A stretch of 64,000 bases of DNA from Bdellovibrio sp. NC01 (lineage in GTDB: Bacteria > Bdellovibrionota > Bdellovibrionia > Bdellovibrionales > Bdellovibrionaceae). The notes beneath the pieces are model-generated. The model saw only the letters and a program-made list of their open reading frames with translations. It was not told the origin of the DNA and searched no databases. The DNA lies in NCBI RefSeq assembly GCF_006874625.1, contig NZ_CP030034.1, forward strand, positions 558,001-622,000, given 5' to 3'. This document shows positions 9,706 through 19,000 of this stretch, piece by piece. Numbering within the stretch: the first letter of the stretch is position 1; each line of letters opens with the position of its first letter. The position numbers and the translations under genes were made by a program.

Positions 9706-9786
9706 AATGTCTCGAACATTAAAGCCTCTAGCCCCTTGACAGCAAGCGATTAACTCGACATTTTGACGTCACATGAGGAGTCTTCA

Positions 9787-10746
9787 TTGTCGCGCAACGT
9801 CATTGATTTGAAAGTCTATGATTCCAGGGATTTCCCTGCCTATTTACCAAAGCTCAACAAGCTTTACGATGACCTCTTTGCTGGCGGTAAAGGTTTCCGC
9901 GCGAAGTTGATTCGCATGATGGCTTCCAATCTTTCTTTGGATGGCAAAGCCGAACTTCTTTTAGCACAAACAATCGAGTTCATTCACAACGCTTCTTTGC
10001 TTCATGACGACTTGATCGATCGTTCGCATCTTCGTCGTGGCAAAACAGCAGCGTGGTTGAAGTACACTCCAGAATACGCAGTTCTTGCGGGCGATTATTT
10101 GTTAGCGCGCGTGATGGTGAATCTTTCTGGTCACGGCAACATCAAGCTTGTGCAATACACAGCAGAAGTGATTTCTGATTTGCTCGAGGGCGAGTGGTTG
10201 CAAGATTCAGTGGTTGGCGATTTCTTCGTCACTCTTGAACAACTTGATCGTATTCACAATTTGAAGACAGCAAGTTTGTTCAAATGGTGTATTCGTGCGC
10301 CGTTCATCGCACAGGAACGTTACGATGAAGATCTTCACCAAACTTTGGAAGAGATGGGCACCTTGCTTGGACAATTGTTCCAACGCAGTGACGATCTTTT
10401 GGATTACGACATTCGCAACGACGAAGGCAAAGCGATCTTGGGTGATCTTAAGTCAGGCTACTTGAATTCGTTTGGTGCGTTCGTATGCAAAGGCCGCTCT
10501 CGCCAAGAGATCGACCAAATCGTGAAGTCGAAAACTTTGGAAGACTACTATAAAAGCATCGGTGGTAAAGAGATCTTCGATGCAAAACTTGCAGAGTTCG
10601 ACGAAATCAATAACGGTTTGATCAAAATGTACGATCACCATCTTGAACGTTTGAAAAAACACTTGAAGCCGGGTGAAGAGCGTTTGATCGATCAACTTCG
10701 TCCATTGACCGAGATTCTTTACTGGAGAAGGAAGCCTTCTTCGTGA
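9787..10746 (+). CDS. Trans-polyprenyl diphosphate synthase
   Basis: A 319-residue IspB/HepT-like prenyltransferase that would build the long side chain used for menaquinone. The first Asp-rich motif is LLHDDLIDRSHLRRG (about residue 75) and the second is QRSDDLLDYD (about 200); both are intact. The GGKGFRAKLI stretch near residue 40 matches the conserved GGKRxRP substrate site. I chose the TTG at 9787 because GAGGAG lies six bases upstream; a TTG at 9763 would be earlier but has no such site. The gene overlaps the next by 4 bases (GTGA). Confidence 0.88.
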   Translation: MSRNVIDLKVYDSRDFPAYLPKLNKLYDDLFAGGKGFRAKLIRMMASNLSLDGKAELLLAQTIEFIHNASLLHDDLIDRSHLRRGKTAAWLKYTPEYAVLAGDYLLARVMVNLSGHGNIKLVQYTAEVISDLLEGEWLQDSVVGDFFVTLEQLDRIHNLKTASLFKWCIRAPFIAQERYDEDLHQTLEEMGTLLGQLFQRSDDLLDYDIRNDEGKAILGDLKSGYLNSFGAFVCKGRSRQEIDQIVKSKTLEDYYKSIGGKEIFDAKLAEFDEINNGLIKMYDHHLERLKKHLKPGEERLIDQLRPLTEILYWRRKPSS

Positions 10747-11810
10747 GTGAATTGATCACGCTTTCTAAAAATTCACCTGAATTTCAGTCTTATCTGCTGG
10801 GCACATTCGCAACAGATAAGCGTGCTTTGCCAATTCAATCTTTGAACGTGAACTCAGCATCAGAAACGGTGACGTTTAAAATCGTACCGACCAAAGATGT
10901 TGTTCATCCCTCTTATTCCGTGGTTTTGGCGAAGACTTTGAAAGCGCGCAGTTTTCTGCTTCTTCTGGTCCCGTTGTTTTTGGTTCTGACTAAAAACGTG
11001 GTTGATCACACCATTCGTGATCCTTACACAGGAATCATTGCCACAGTTGGTTTGTTCCTGGCGTTCTGGTCGGCAAATCTGCGCAATGATTTTATGGATC
11101 ATGTGAAGGGTGTCGATCGTATTATCGATAACAGCGGAAGCCGTGCGATTCAAAACGGTTGGATGACTGCGATGCAAGTAAAGAACTTGTCATCGTTGTT
11201 GTTGTTGCTTGCGATCTTGTGTTCGCTTCCGGTGATCTTTGCTTTCCCAATGGTCGCTGCCGTGATTGCAGTCTCAGTTGTCGTCGGCATGTGGGCGCAG
11301 TTTAAAAAACAAAATTCGTTTAAGTATCAAATCGGTGGCGAGATTGCTTTGTTCTTGTTGCTGGGCCCATTGTTGACGATCGGTTATCAACTTTCACTGG
11401 GTGGTCCTTTAGATTCAGAAAGTTTCTGGTTGGGATGCTTGTGGGGTTGGGGCGTTTTGTACGTCGTGCATTTGAAAAACTTCGTAAACATTCTGCCAAG
11501 CAGCCAAGCTGGTTTTAAAAACACCGTGAACTGGTTAGGCTTTGATAAAGCTCGTCGTTTGCTGGCGTTCTGGTGGTTTGCATTTGTCGCAATGAACTTG
11601 GCGTATCACTACATCTATGCGGGCCTTTACTGGGGTTTCTATTTGACGGTGGCAGTGTTGCTTGCATCGATAAGCTTTGTTCAAAAGCTTAAGAATATTT
11701 CTAGTTCTGTCGGCAGCGAACTTCGTTTGGTACACAAATACGGTTTGTCATTATTCCTTATCACCATAGGCCTCTGGGTATTCGAATGTCTGTGGTACCT
11801 GTTCACGTAA
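10743..11810 (+). CDS. UbiA-fold membrane protein with a degenerate second Asp motif
   Basis: The 355-residue protein has a roughly 70-residue soluble N-terminus followed by about eight membrane segments of the UbiA superfamily. The first motif is present (NLRNDFMDHVKGVD), and the next block, SGSRAIQNGWMTAMQV, parallels MenA. Where MenA has NNLRDADGD, this protein reads HLKNFVNILPSSQ, so the second Asp motif is absent. It is coupled to the polyprenyl synthase gene, which suggests it binds a polyprenyl diphosphate. Catalysis is uncertain. Its stop codon lies inside the left arm of the next repeat. Confidence 0.75.
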   Translation: MSELITLSKNSPEFQSYLLGTFATDKRALPIQSLNVNSASETVTFKIVPTKDVVHPSYSVVLAKTLKARSFLLLLVPLFLVLTKNVVDHTIRDPYTGIIATVGLFLAFWSANLRNDFMDHVKGVDRIIDNSGSRAIQNGWMTAMQVKNLSSLLLLLAILCSLPVIFAFPMVAAVIAVSVVVGMWAQFKKQNSFKYQIGGEIALFLLLGPLLTIGYQLSLGGPLDSESFWLGCLWGWGVLYVVHLKNFVNILPSSQAGFKNTVNWLGFDKARRLLAFWWFAFVAMNLAYHYIYAGLYWGFYLTVAVLLASISFVQKLKNISSSVGSELRLVHKYGLSLFLITIGLWVFECLWYLFT

Positions 11811-11944
11811 CGCTCATTTTAAAGCCCCATCCGACTTCGTTGCTTCGTCGTCGACGTACTTGCAGTACGCCTTCCTCCTCGCGCGTGGACTTCGTCGCAA
11901 GTGCCTTTGGCACTTGTGCGGCTGAGGCTTTCAAATGAGCGTTA
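11808..11944. repeat. Palindrome-armed repeat element D, spanning a stop and a start codon
   Basis: Arms 11808-11826 and 11926-11944 are 19-base inverted repeats with one mismatch. The left arm begins with the TAA of the UbiA-like gene and the right arm contains the ATG of rsmJ. The core of about 99 bases contains the hairpins GTACTTGCAGTAC and CAAGTGC-CTTTG-GCACTTG. The architecture matches elements A, B and C, but the core is only loosely similar to theirs (CCATCC, CTTCGT repeats). Confidence 0.75.
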
Positions 11945-12690
11945 AAGAAGTTTGTATTATTTCAGACGAGGCAGGTTTAGCGAAGGCTAACGAGTGGGCA
12001 GCGTTCTTCGGTTGTCCGATCAATCCGGAAAATCTTGAGTCGTATTTCTTTCGATTTCATGTTGAAGGGGAGCGTGTTTTTGTACGTGATGCTGAAAAGC
12101 GCTTGCTTGAAATTGATTTTGATAAAAACCATCTTGATTATGAACGTCGTGGGCATTCTGGCAAAAATGAATTGATTGCGAAAGCTCTTGGCGCAGCCAA
12201 AGGCTGTCGCAAGATTTTGGATCTTTCAGTCGGTATGGGTGTCGACAGCGTATTCTTAATGCAATTGGGATTTCAAGTGACGGGCGTTGAACGTTCGCCA
12301 ATCTTGTATGCGCTTTTGAAAGAAGCTTTCGCGCGCACGACGAAAGAATATCTGAAGTCTTATCAACTGCACTTCGGCGATAGCTTGCAGTTTTTAAAAG
12401 ATCACAAAGATACGATGGACATTGATGCGATTTACTTCGATCCGATGTATCCGCATAAAAAGAAATCCGCTTTGCCGAAACAAGAAATGGTCGTCTTCCG
12501 TGATCTTGTCGGTCATGACGATGACGCCGCGAAAGTTTTAGAGCTGGCGTTGCAATGTCCGGTTCGTCGTGTGGTCGTGAAGCGTCCGATGAAGGCTGAA
12601 GACCTGTTGCCGGGAAAAATTCATTCTTTCGAAGGCAAAGTTGTTCGTTTTGATACCTATGTAAATGCAGAGCTAAATAGCAATCGCTAG
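11935..12690 (+). CDS. rsmJ: 16S rRNA (guanine1516-N2)-methyltransferase RsmJ
   Basis: A 251-residue class I SAM methyltransferase. The RsmJ/YhiQ signatures are clear: LDLSVGMGVDSVFL (SAM site, about residue 97), VTGVERSP, YFDPMYPHKKKSALPKQEM (catalytic block, about 163) and RRVVVKRPM. It methylates the small-subunit rRNA in E. coli. The ATG lies within the right arm of repeat D, and TGAGG in that repeat is placed to act as its ribosome-binding site. It is followed by a membrane protein gene 27 bases downstream. Confidence 0.9.
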   Translation: MSVKEVCIISDEAGLAKANEWAAFFGCPINPENLESYFFRFHVEGERVFVRDAEKRLLEIDFDKNHLDYERRGHSGKNELIAKALGAAKGCRKILDLSVGMGVDSVFLMQLGFQVTGVERSPILYALLKEAFARTTKEYLKSYQLHFGDSLQFLKDHKDTMDIDAIYFDPMYPHKKKSALPKQEMVVFRDLVGHDDDAAKVLELALQCPVRRVVVKRPMKAEDLLPGKIHSFEGKVVRFDTYVNAELNSNR

Positions 12691-12717
12691 CTGAATAGCC
12701 TTGGTCATGGAGCACTT

Positions 12718-13890
12718 ATGATTTTATTGTGGTTAGGAAGTTTCGTATTGATGATGATGGGTTTAAGCCAATCACAAAAATATGCAGGCGAGCTTTTCGC
12801 AAACCTTCAAAAGAAGTTTTTAAGTAAAGGTCTTGAATCAGACTTTAAAAGCATGCTGATTCGTTCGCTTGATGTCGCGATTCTTGAGGCTTCTCCGCAA
12901 AAATCTTTGTACGCCGGAATGGCGCTTTACAATTTGCGCATCGTGGGCGTCAGACCCAGCGTCTTGATTATGTGTTTAAGTACGTTAAGCGCATGGTGGA
13001 TGTTGATTCTTGGCTTCTTGTACATGAGTTTCAATGGTTTGTTCTTGATGGGCTTGTGCTCAGTGTTTTTGTTAACACCGTTTATCACTCCGAAGCTTGA
13101 TAAAGTTTTAAAATGGATTTTCTTTACGGGCTTGTTTTTGTTGGGTGGGGAAGTGCTGCTTCGTAATTCTTCGGTTGTGCAAAGCACGTTCGGTATGGAA
13201 AGCGAATTCATTTTCTTTTTAGCCGACGGACGATTCCAATCAGTACTAGCTATCTTGGCGGCAGCGATTGTGGTCAGTCTTTTTGTACAAGTCGAGTTCT
13301 GGTCGATGGCTTTGGGCTTAAGCTTGCTTTTCACTAACTTCATTTCGTTCAACGGCGCTCTTGCACTTCTTGCGGGAGAGCGCATCGGTCGTATGATTTT
13401 ATTCTGGTGGCACACGCGTTCGTTGAATCAAGATTGTCGTAAACTGGGTGCGCAGTTCGCGGTTGTTTCGGCAGTTGGCGCCATCGTCGGTTTCTTGGTC
13501 GCCGGGGAAATTCGTCATGGTATGCTGTTGGGATACTCCAACGATACAGGCGGCTTTCAAGATAAAAGTTTGCAGTTCATGATTCTATTTATCGGCATCT
13601 TATTCTTCCAATTTATTGCGCAAATGATTTGGGGTCACTTTGCAGGCAACAGCAAGCTTGAAGAAATTCAAGACGCCAAATACATTTCAAATGTGTGGTT
13701 CAGAAATGAATTTAAATCTGTGGGTGTGATGTCTTGGGCAAAAGATAAAGTGCACAAGCGCCTCAGTGAAGTGCGCTATCACGTGCAAGGCCTTGGTACT
13801 TTCAAAGAAGGCCAAGTCCCTGATCATATTCAAGCGCGTGTACGTTCTGAAGAAGAACAGCTTCAGCGTATCGAAAAGTTGTTAGTTTAG
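12718..13890 (+). CDS. Polytopic membrane protein of unknown function
   Basis: A 390-residue protein with about eight hydrophobic segments and a soluble C-terminal tail of about 75 residues rich in Lys, Arg and Glu. I do not recognise it firmly. The arrangement of two membrane halves, and a stretch GERIGRMILFWWH followed by a short loop and FAVVSAVGAIVGFLVAG, recalls Na/Pi cotransporter (YjbB/NptA) topology. The family's QSS motifs are absent, so any such link would be a degenerate one. The ATG has GGAG five bases upstream. Its stop overlaps the end of the convergent gene by 4 bases. Confidence 0.7.
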   Translation: MILLWLGSFVLMMMGLSQSQKYAGELFANLQKKFLSKGLESDFKSMLIRSLDVAILEASPQKSLYAGMALYNLRIVGVRPSVLIMCLSTLSAWWMLILGFLYMSFNGLFLMGLCSVFLLTPFITPKLDKVLKWIFFTGLFLLGGEVLLRNSSVVQSTFGMESEFIFFLADGRFQSVLAILAAAIVVSLFVQVEFWSMALGLSLLFTNFISFNGALALLAGERIGRMILFWWHTRSLNQDCRKLGAQFAVVSAVGAIVGFLVAGEIRHGMLLGYSNDTGGFQDKSLQFMILFIGILFFQFIAQMIWGHFAGNSKLEEIQDAKYISNVWFRNEFKSVGVMSWAKDKVHKRLSEVRYHVQGLGTFKEGQVPDHIQARVRSEEEQLQRIEKLLV

Positions 13891-14348
13891 AATTCTACGA
13901 CGACCGACTGAATTCCTACAGTCCGATTACCAATTTGGACCTGGCGTACTTGCGGGTCCAAAGTCATTTTAGGGATCAGGTTATTCCCACGCTCAACAGC
14001 ACTTTGCAAAACCTGAAGATTTTTGCCGCCCGAGCGGAATGATAAATCCACATTCTTAGCATTCGCCAATTTTTCATTCATCGTCACGACAACGACACCA
14101 TTGTTCGATCGAGTCGACGCGACTTTTGCTCCGTTCAAATAAATATCGACCGCTTGTCCATCGGTCGCATTCGTTAAAACATGCAATGCGGTGGCCCCTT
14201 GATAGTCGGCACTGTTCGAAGACAGCGTGGATGCCATTTGCGCTTGTTCAACGATTGTCAGGCTAACGGCAATGGTCCCAGTCGATGTTCCCGCGTGGGC
14301 TTGCGCTGAAAGAAGAAAAAATGAAAGAGCGAGTAAAGCTTTGTTCAT
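13887..14348 (-). CDS. Small secreted protein, unknown function
   Basis: A 153-residue protein with a Sec signal peptide (MNKALLALSFFLLSAQAHAG, cleavage after AHA). The mature part is Val/Asn/Ser-rich and predicted mostly beta, with a conserved-looking LNGAKVAST strand pair and no cysteine. The frame extends 17 codons upstream, but the ATG at 14348 gives the signal peptide and has AGAGG upstream. The function is unknown; it is periplasmic or surface-located by its signal. Confidence 0.75.
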   Translation of the reverse strand: MNKALLALSFFLLSAQAHAGTSTGTIAVSLTIVEQAQMASTLSSNSADYQGATALHVLTNATDGQAVDIYLNGAKVASTRSNNGVVVVTMNEKLANAKNVDLSFRSGGKNLQVLQSAVERGNNLIPKMTLDPQVRQVQIGNRTVGIQSVVVEF

Positions 14349-14586
14349 GGAACACCTCTTTGGGGTTGATAGCCCTCTTAAAGCAAAGCTTGTTCCCATT
14401 CTCTAAACAAAATCATCTCACCGAGGCCGGGGAAAGAAGTGTAGAGCAAAACGACAGAGGCAAAATATTGTTAGTTTTTTCGACGTTTCCGCCGCCAAAT
14501 ACGCTTAAATTGCACAGCACATGGAACAAAGTAGGAATAACTTTTGCTCCCGTAAGTTCCTCGAAAAAACCTTATTGGAGAAATCG

Positions 14587-15144
14587 ATGAAAGCACTTGT
14601 TACTTGCTTAGCTTTTTTATTGTGTGCTCAAGGCAGTTTTGCTTATTCAACGCCGGCAATGACTGTCAAACTTGTAGACAAAAATAACCAGCCGATCGCT
14701 GGCTTCCCGGTATTGTTGCAGACAAAGGCCACGGATCTTTCAAAAATTTTGATCCCACATTCCAGCGGTAAATCCATCAATAATCAGGTGACGACATTAA
14801 CGGGCGCAGATGGTGTCGCACGTATTGATTCCGTATTTTCTATGCGCAAAATTCAAAACATCTTGGTTGAGCCTGCCTACGTTGAAAACTGCCCGGATCT
14901 TGAAGATTACCAAACCCACACGCGAATCTCTTTCATGAGAATTGATGACGTGGGCTTTGTTATCGCTAGCGGTACTGAAAAACTGGGCTGGAGCTGCTCT
15001 ACAGGTTCTGATGGCGGATATAGCGATCTTCAAGAAAACTTGGTTTGCCGTTCGACTCTTACTAAAGAGGAACAACTTGCTTACCTTAAACAGAGAGTTC
15101 AAGAAACTCGCGCTAAAGGTTGCGAAGTAGAAAAGAACTTCTAA
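14587..15144 (+). CDS. Secreted protein with an Ig-like/carboxypeptidase-regulatory-like domain
   Basis: A 185-residue protein with a signal peptide (cleavage after SFA). The mature N-terminus MTVKLVDKNNQPIAGFPVLL, followed by TTLTGADGVARID, has the pattern of Ig-like or CarboxypepD_reg domains (xPIAGxxV and TDxxGxA). The C-terminal half carries cysteines (ENCPDLEDY, WSCSTG, LVCRS, GCEV) that may form disulphides. The ATG at 14587 has GGAG seven bases upstream. It ends just before an intrinsic terminator. The function is unknown. Confidence 0.72.
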   Translation: MKALVTCLAFLLCAQGSFAYSTPAMTVKLVDKNNQPIAGFPVLLQTKATDLSKILIPHSSGKSINNQVTTLTGADGVARIDSVFSMRKIQNILVEPAYVENCPDLEDYQTHTRISFMRIDDVGFVIASGTEKLGWSCSTGSDGGYSDLQENLVCRSTLTKEEQLAYLKQRVQETRAKGCEVEKNF

Positions 15145-15178
15145 GCGGTCGTGGAACACTACATTCCTGTTAGATTTA

Positions 15179-15210
15179 CAAAGGGGCTATCGAAGCCCCT
15201 TTGCTTTTTG
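15179..15210 (+). terminator. Intrinsic terminator
   Basis: AAGGGGCT-ATCG-AAGCCCCTT is followed by TGCTTTTTG. It ends the transcript of the preceding small secreted protein and lies just upstream of the serine protease gene. Confidence 0.8.
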
Positions 15211-15243
15211 TTACAAATGAAGGCCTCAACAAAAGTGGGACCT

Positions 15244-16053
15244 ATGAAAACGATTTCTGTGCTTAAAGCTTTAGTACTATCGCTTCTTCTGTCAGCTTGT
15301 GCGGAAAATAATTTTTCAAACAATGTTGTTGTGAATAGTGATGCTGCGATTGTGGGCGGCGATAAAGTGTCTTCATCTGATCCTATCGCAGCTCGTACGG
15401 TTTACATCAAAGATACAAATAAAAAACAATCGTGCTCTGGTATCATTATCAGCTCGCGTCTGATTTTGACGGCAGCCCACTGTGTTTACAAGGCGAAAGC
15501 TTCTGATATTGAAGTGCGTTTCGGTCTGACAGGACGGGACGCGGTTAAGGTTGCAAAACAAATTGAAGTCCATACGCACTATGTGCAACTGACACTTTTG
15601 AAAAACATGAACGACGTTGCCTTGATTCAACTGGCATCAGCGATACCAAGTAACTATCGAATCACTTCGATTCTTGAAGACTTCTCGATTTTGAAACCAG
15701 GTACGACTGTTACGACAGCGGGTTATGGTTATAGCAACGCTCGTTGGGAAACAGGCGTGGGAACTCTTCGTAAAACAAATCTGCGAATTGCGACAGAGGC
15801 GTTTTCAGAAACCACAGTAGCAATTGATCAGCTCAACACGGACTCGGGAAGCTGCCACGGAGATTCGGGCGGACCAGCATTGGTACAAACGAACCAAGGC
15901 CTCAAAGTGTTCGGAGTTGCAAATCGCATTACCGGCAAAGACAAAAAGCTAACGAAGCTGTGCAAGGGCACAGCTGTCTATACGCGAATTGATATTTATA
16001 TGCCGTGGATTCTTGAAAAAGCGGCGCAGCTCGATCCTTCTGCGCGCTTTTAA
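15244..16053 (+). CDS. Trypsin-like (S1) serine protease lipoprotein
   Basis: A 269-residue protein with a lipobox signal (LLSACAEN). The mature chain starts with a short linker and then IVGGDKV, the classical S1 activation neck. The catalytic triad is intact: His in LTAAHCV, Asp in NDVALIQL and Ser in GSCHGDSGGPAL. Two cysteine pairs match S1 disulphides. Secreted S1 proteases are abundant in Bdellovibrio and are generally considered prey-degrading; that role is inference here. The ATG at 15244 places the signal peptide first. It converges on the large fibre gene with no space between the stop codons. Confidence 0.9.
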   Translation: MKTISVLKALVLSLLLSACAENNFSNNVVVNSDAAIVGGDKVSSSDPIAARTVYIKDTNKKQSCSGIIISSRLILTAAHCVYKAKASDIEVRFGLTGRDAVKVAKQIEVHTHYVQLTLLKNMNDVALIQLASAIPSNYRITSILEDFSILKPGTTVTTAGYGYSNARWETGVGTLRKTNLRIATEAFSETTVAIDQLNTDSGSCHGDSGGPALVQTNQGLKVFGVANRITGKDKKLTKLCKGTAVYTRIDIYMPWILEKAAQLDPSARF

Positions 16054-19000
16054 TTATTTTTTCTCGATGAGTTTTTCTAGACGATCAAGACGAGCTTTCA
16101 TTTCTTGATTCTCGGCCTTGATCTTTTCGTTTTCAGAAGCCGTTTGTGCCTGTTGTTCTTTGATCGATGCAATTTCGCGCGCTTGGGATTCAACCAAAGC
16201 ATGCAATTGTTGAGAATCATCAAACCACTTGTGATAAAGCTCTTTCACAGCGCCAATCAATGGCGCCACCAAATCCGGATAAGAAACTACTTTCGTACCA
16301 CCTGGCAAAGAGCTTTCGCCATGTTCGATGCGCACAGCTTGAGGGAAAACTTTCTCGATATTTTGCGCGATCACACCGATCTTCGGTCCTTCGCCAGCGG
16401 CTCTATTTTTGTCTTTCCAAGTGAAAGTCACGCCCTCGAGTTGCAATACTTTTTCTAGAGGATTTTCAATTGGCTTGATGTTCTCTTTTAGACGACGATC
16501 TGAAGTGACGTTGAAGGACGCTGCATAGGCCGGTCCCCACGTGCTTGAGCCGTTACCAACTTTCAAGCCTCCAGTGCCGACACCCCAATTGATGTACACG
16601 GCGCGATCTGCGCCAGAGCTCCATGAATCCAAATGGAAATTACCTGAACCATTTGTTTCACCTCCGACAATTGCTGCGATCGCCGCTACCCCAGGTACAT
16701 GCAGACGGTAGTTAGGAGCGGATGTGCCAATGCCGACGTTGCCGTTTGGAAGTATGGTCATCATATTCGTAGCTGCTGTTCCGGCGTCGTTGATCTGATC
16801 AATATAGAAATTATTTGCGTTACCCGCGCCACTATTTTGCGCCATGATACGCCAGTTTTTCTTATCCGCCATACCATCGGAACGACTTAAGACCATAGAG
16901 GCTTCGGTACCAACGCCATTAAGATGAAACTGTCGAACGGGAGAAGTCGTTCCAATACCGACATACCCATTGTTCGCCAAATACATGTTGGCATTAGTGA
17001 CGCCGGTCTGACCGGTAAGAAACATACCTGATCCGCCTCCGCCATCTGTCCAAATTCGACCAAGCTGAGTGCCAGAGTAATTTGCGAAGATCACATCACC
17101 CGCATCATTCGGAAGACCCGAACCCGCTTTTAAAAGGATATCGCCGTTGGTTAGACCACCACCCACCGTTAACGCGGAAGTCGGTGCTGTTGTGCCAATA
17201 CCAACCAAACCATTTGCAGCAATACGCATGCGCTCTATCGTAGCCGTCGCACCACTTGGAGTTGTTCCAAATGTGATTAATCCAGGAGAAGAAGAGGAAG
17301 AGATCGCAGCATCAGAACTAAATCCGATCGATGCGATTTCTCTATAGGCAGCGCCATCCCAACCTCGGCCACCGATATATGAAATCAATCGTCCCGAAGC
17401 CACCGCTGTAGGAGCTGCTTGAGTGCCATCTGCAGATTGTAAAACTAACGCGCCAGCAGTTGTTCCAGAGGAACCGTAACGACCCGTTGTGATGTAGCCG
17501 TTATCAACTTGAAGCATTGATGTTGGATTTGTGGTATTGATACCAACATTGCCTGATGTATCCACTGTCATGCGAGTAGTGCCACCGGTTTCAAGACTTA
17601 ATTTATTGCTATCATTTGTACCAAGAACCGCAGTCGCACCAAAAGAATTACCACCTTGCGCGAAAGCATCGGTGATTCCATAACCACTCAAGGTCGTTGG
17701 ATTTGTTCCCGCAGTAACTCGTCCATACGTATCGACAGTCACTGATTTATAAGTTCCAGCCCCGACACCACTTGTAGGCAAATCCGCTGCTGCAAGAGTT
17801 CTAAACGTCGGTGTACCAGCAGAACCATTCGGTGCCGCAAAGAATGTATTCGCAGTTTGTGAACCGAAAGAAACTTGTGAACTTGTGACTGAAATATTTG
17901 TGCACGATAAATTATCGGTCGCGGCTGTCCACGTCAAAGTTTGCCCTGCCGTACAACCCACACCACCAAATGCTTGAGTGCCCGTGATTGTAGAACGCAA
18001 ATCAAACATGCTTACAAAATTAGGAACCCATGTCGTACCATTATAACGAAGGACCTGACCTGAAGAAGACGGCTGCGCGATCCACGAAAGATTTCCCGCA
18101 CCATCATTAAGCATGATTTGATTCGCACTTCCCTGAGCGGTCGGTAAACGCAAAACATAATTCGCCGTCACCGCACCCGATGGACCTTGCACTGTCACCG
18201 TATTAGAGCCAGAACCTGCCGTGTAAACATCGCCGGTATTCGCAGCATGAGTCACGTTGCTGGCAGCGAAGTTTCCAGAAGCATCACGTTTAACAATCGC
18301 ACTTGCCGTATTCGCATTGGTTGCAGCATTCGCAGCCAATTCCGCAGAGTGAACTTGTGCTGCCGTTGAGCCGCCAACTGAATTTACTGTCGCCGCGACA
18401 GATCCTGAACCACTGGCGCTAACATCACTTGTAAGAGCCGTGATGGTGCCACCAGATCCCGTCGCTGATGCAATCGCAACCCAAGCACTTGAGTTGTATT
18501 GATAAATAATTTTTGTATCAGTTGCGAAATAAATTGCGCCGGCGGAAGGGGAGCCGGGCTTTAAAGCATCCGTACCTGTTTGAATTGATGGTGTGCCGCC
18601 TGCGTTTGTAACAAGCTGGTCAGCGATACCATAGCCACTTAGTGAGGTCGGTTTGCCAGAAGTAATTTTCGACCAATCTAATGAAGGAATATCTGCCGCA
18701 ACTAAAGAAGCAGATCCAGAAGTCACACGACCTTTGGAATCTGTCGTTACTTTATAGTATGTACCGGCAGTTCCGGCAGCAGCTAGAGTCAACGTTGTGG
18801 AACCCGCAGACGAAGTCACATCGCCAGTAAATGCAGGCAATGCCGAGGCAGGCAATGTTCCCGTCAAATCACTTGCCGCCAATGGCGAATTCACGAAAGC
18901 CGTGCCATTAAATTTTAAATAGTCTTTATTCGCAGGCGCCGTCAGCGTTAACGTCGAACCTTGAAGTTTCGCAACCGTTGCAGCGGCAGAGCCAGGACCA

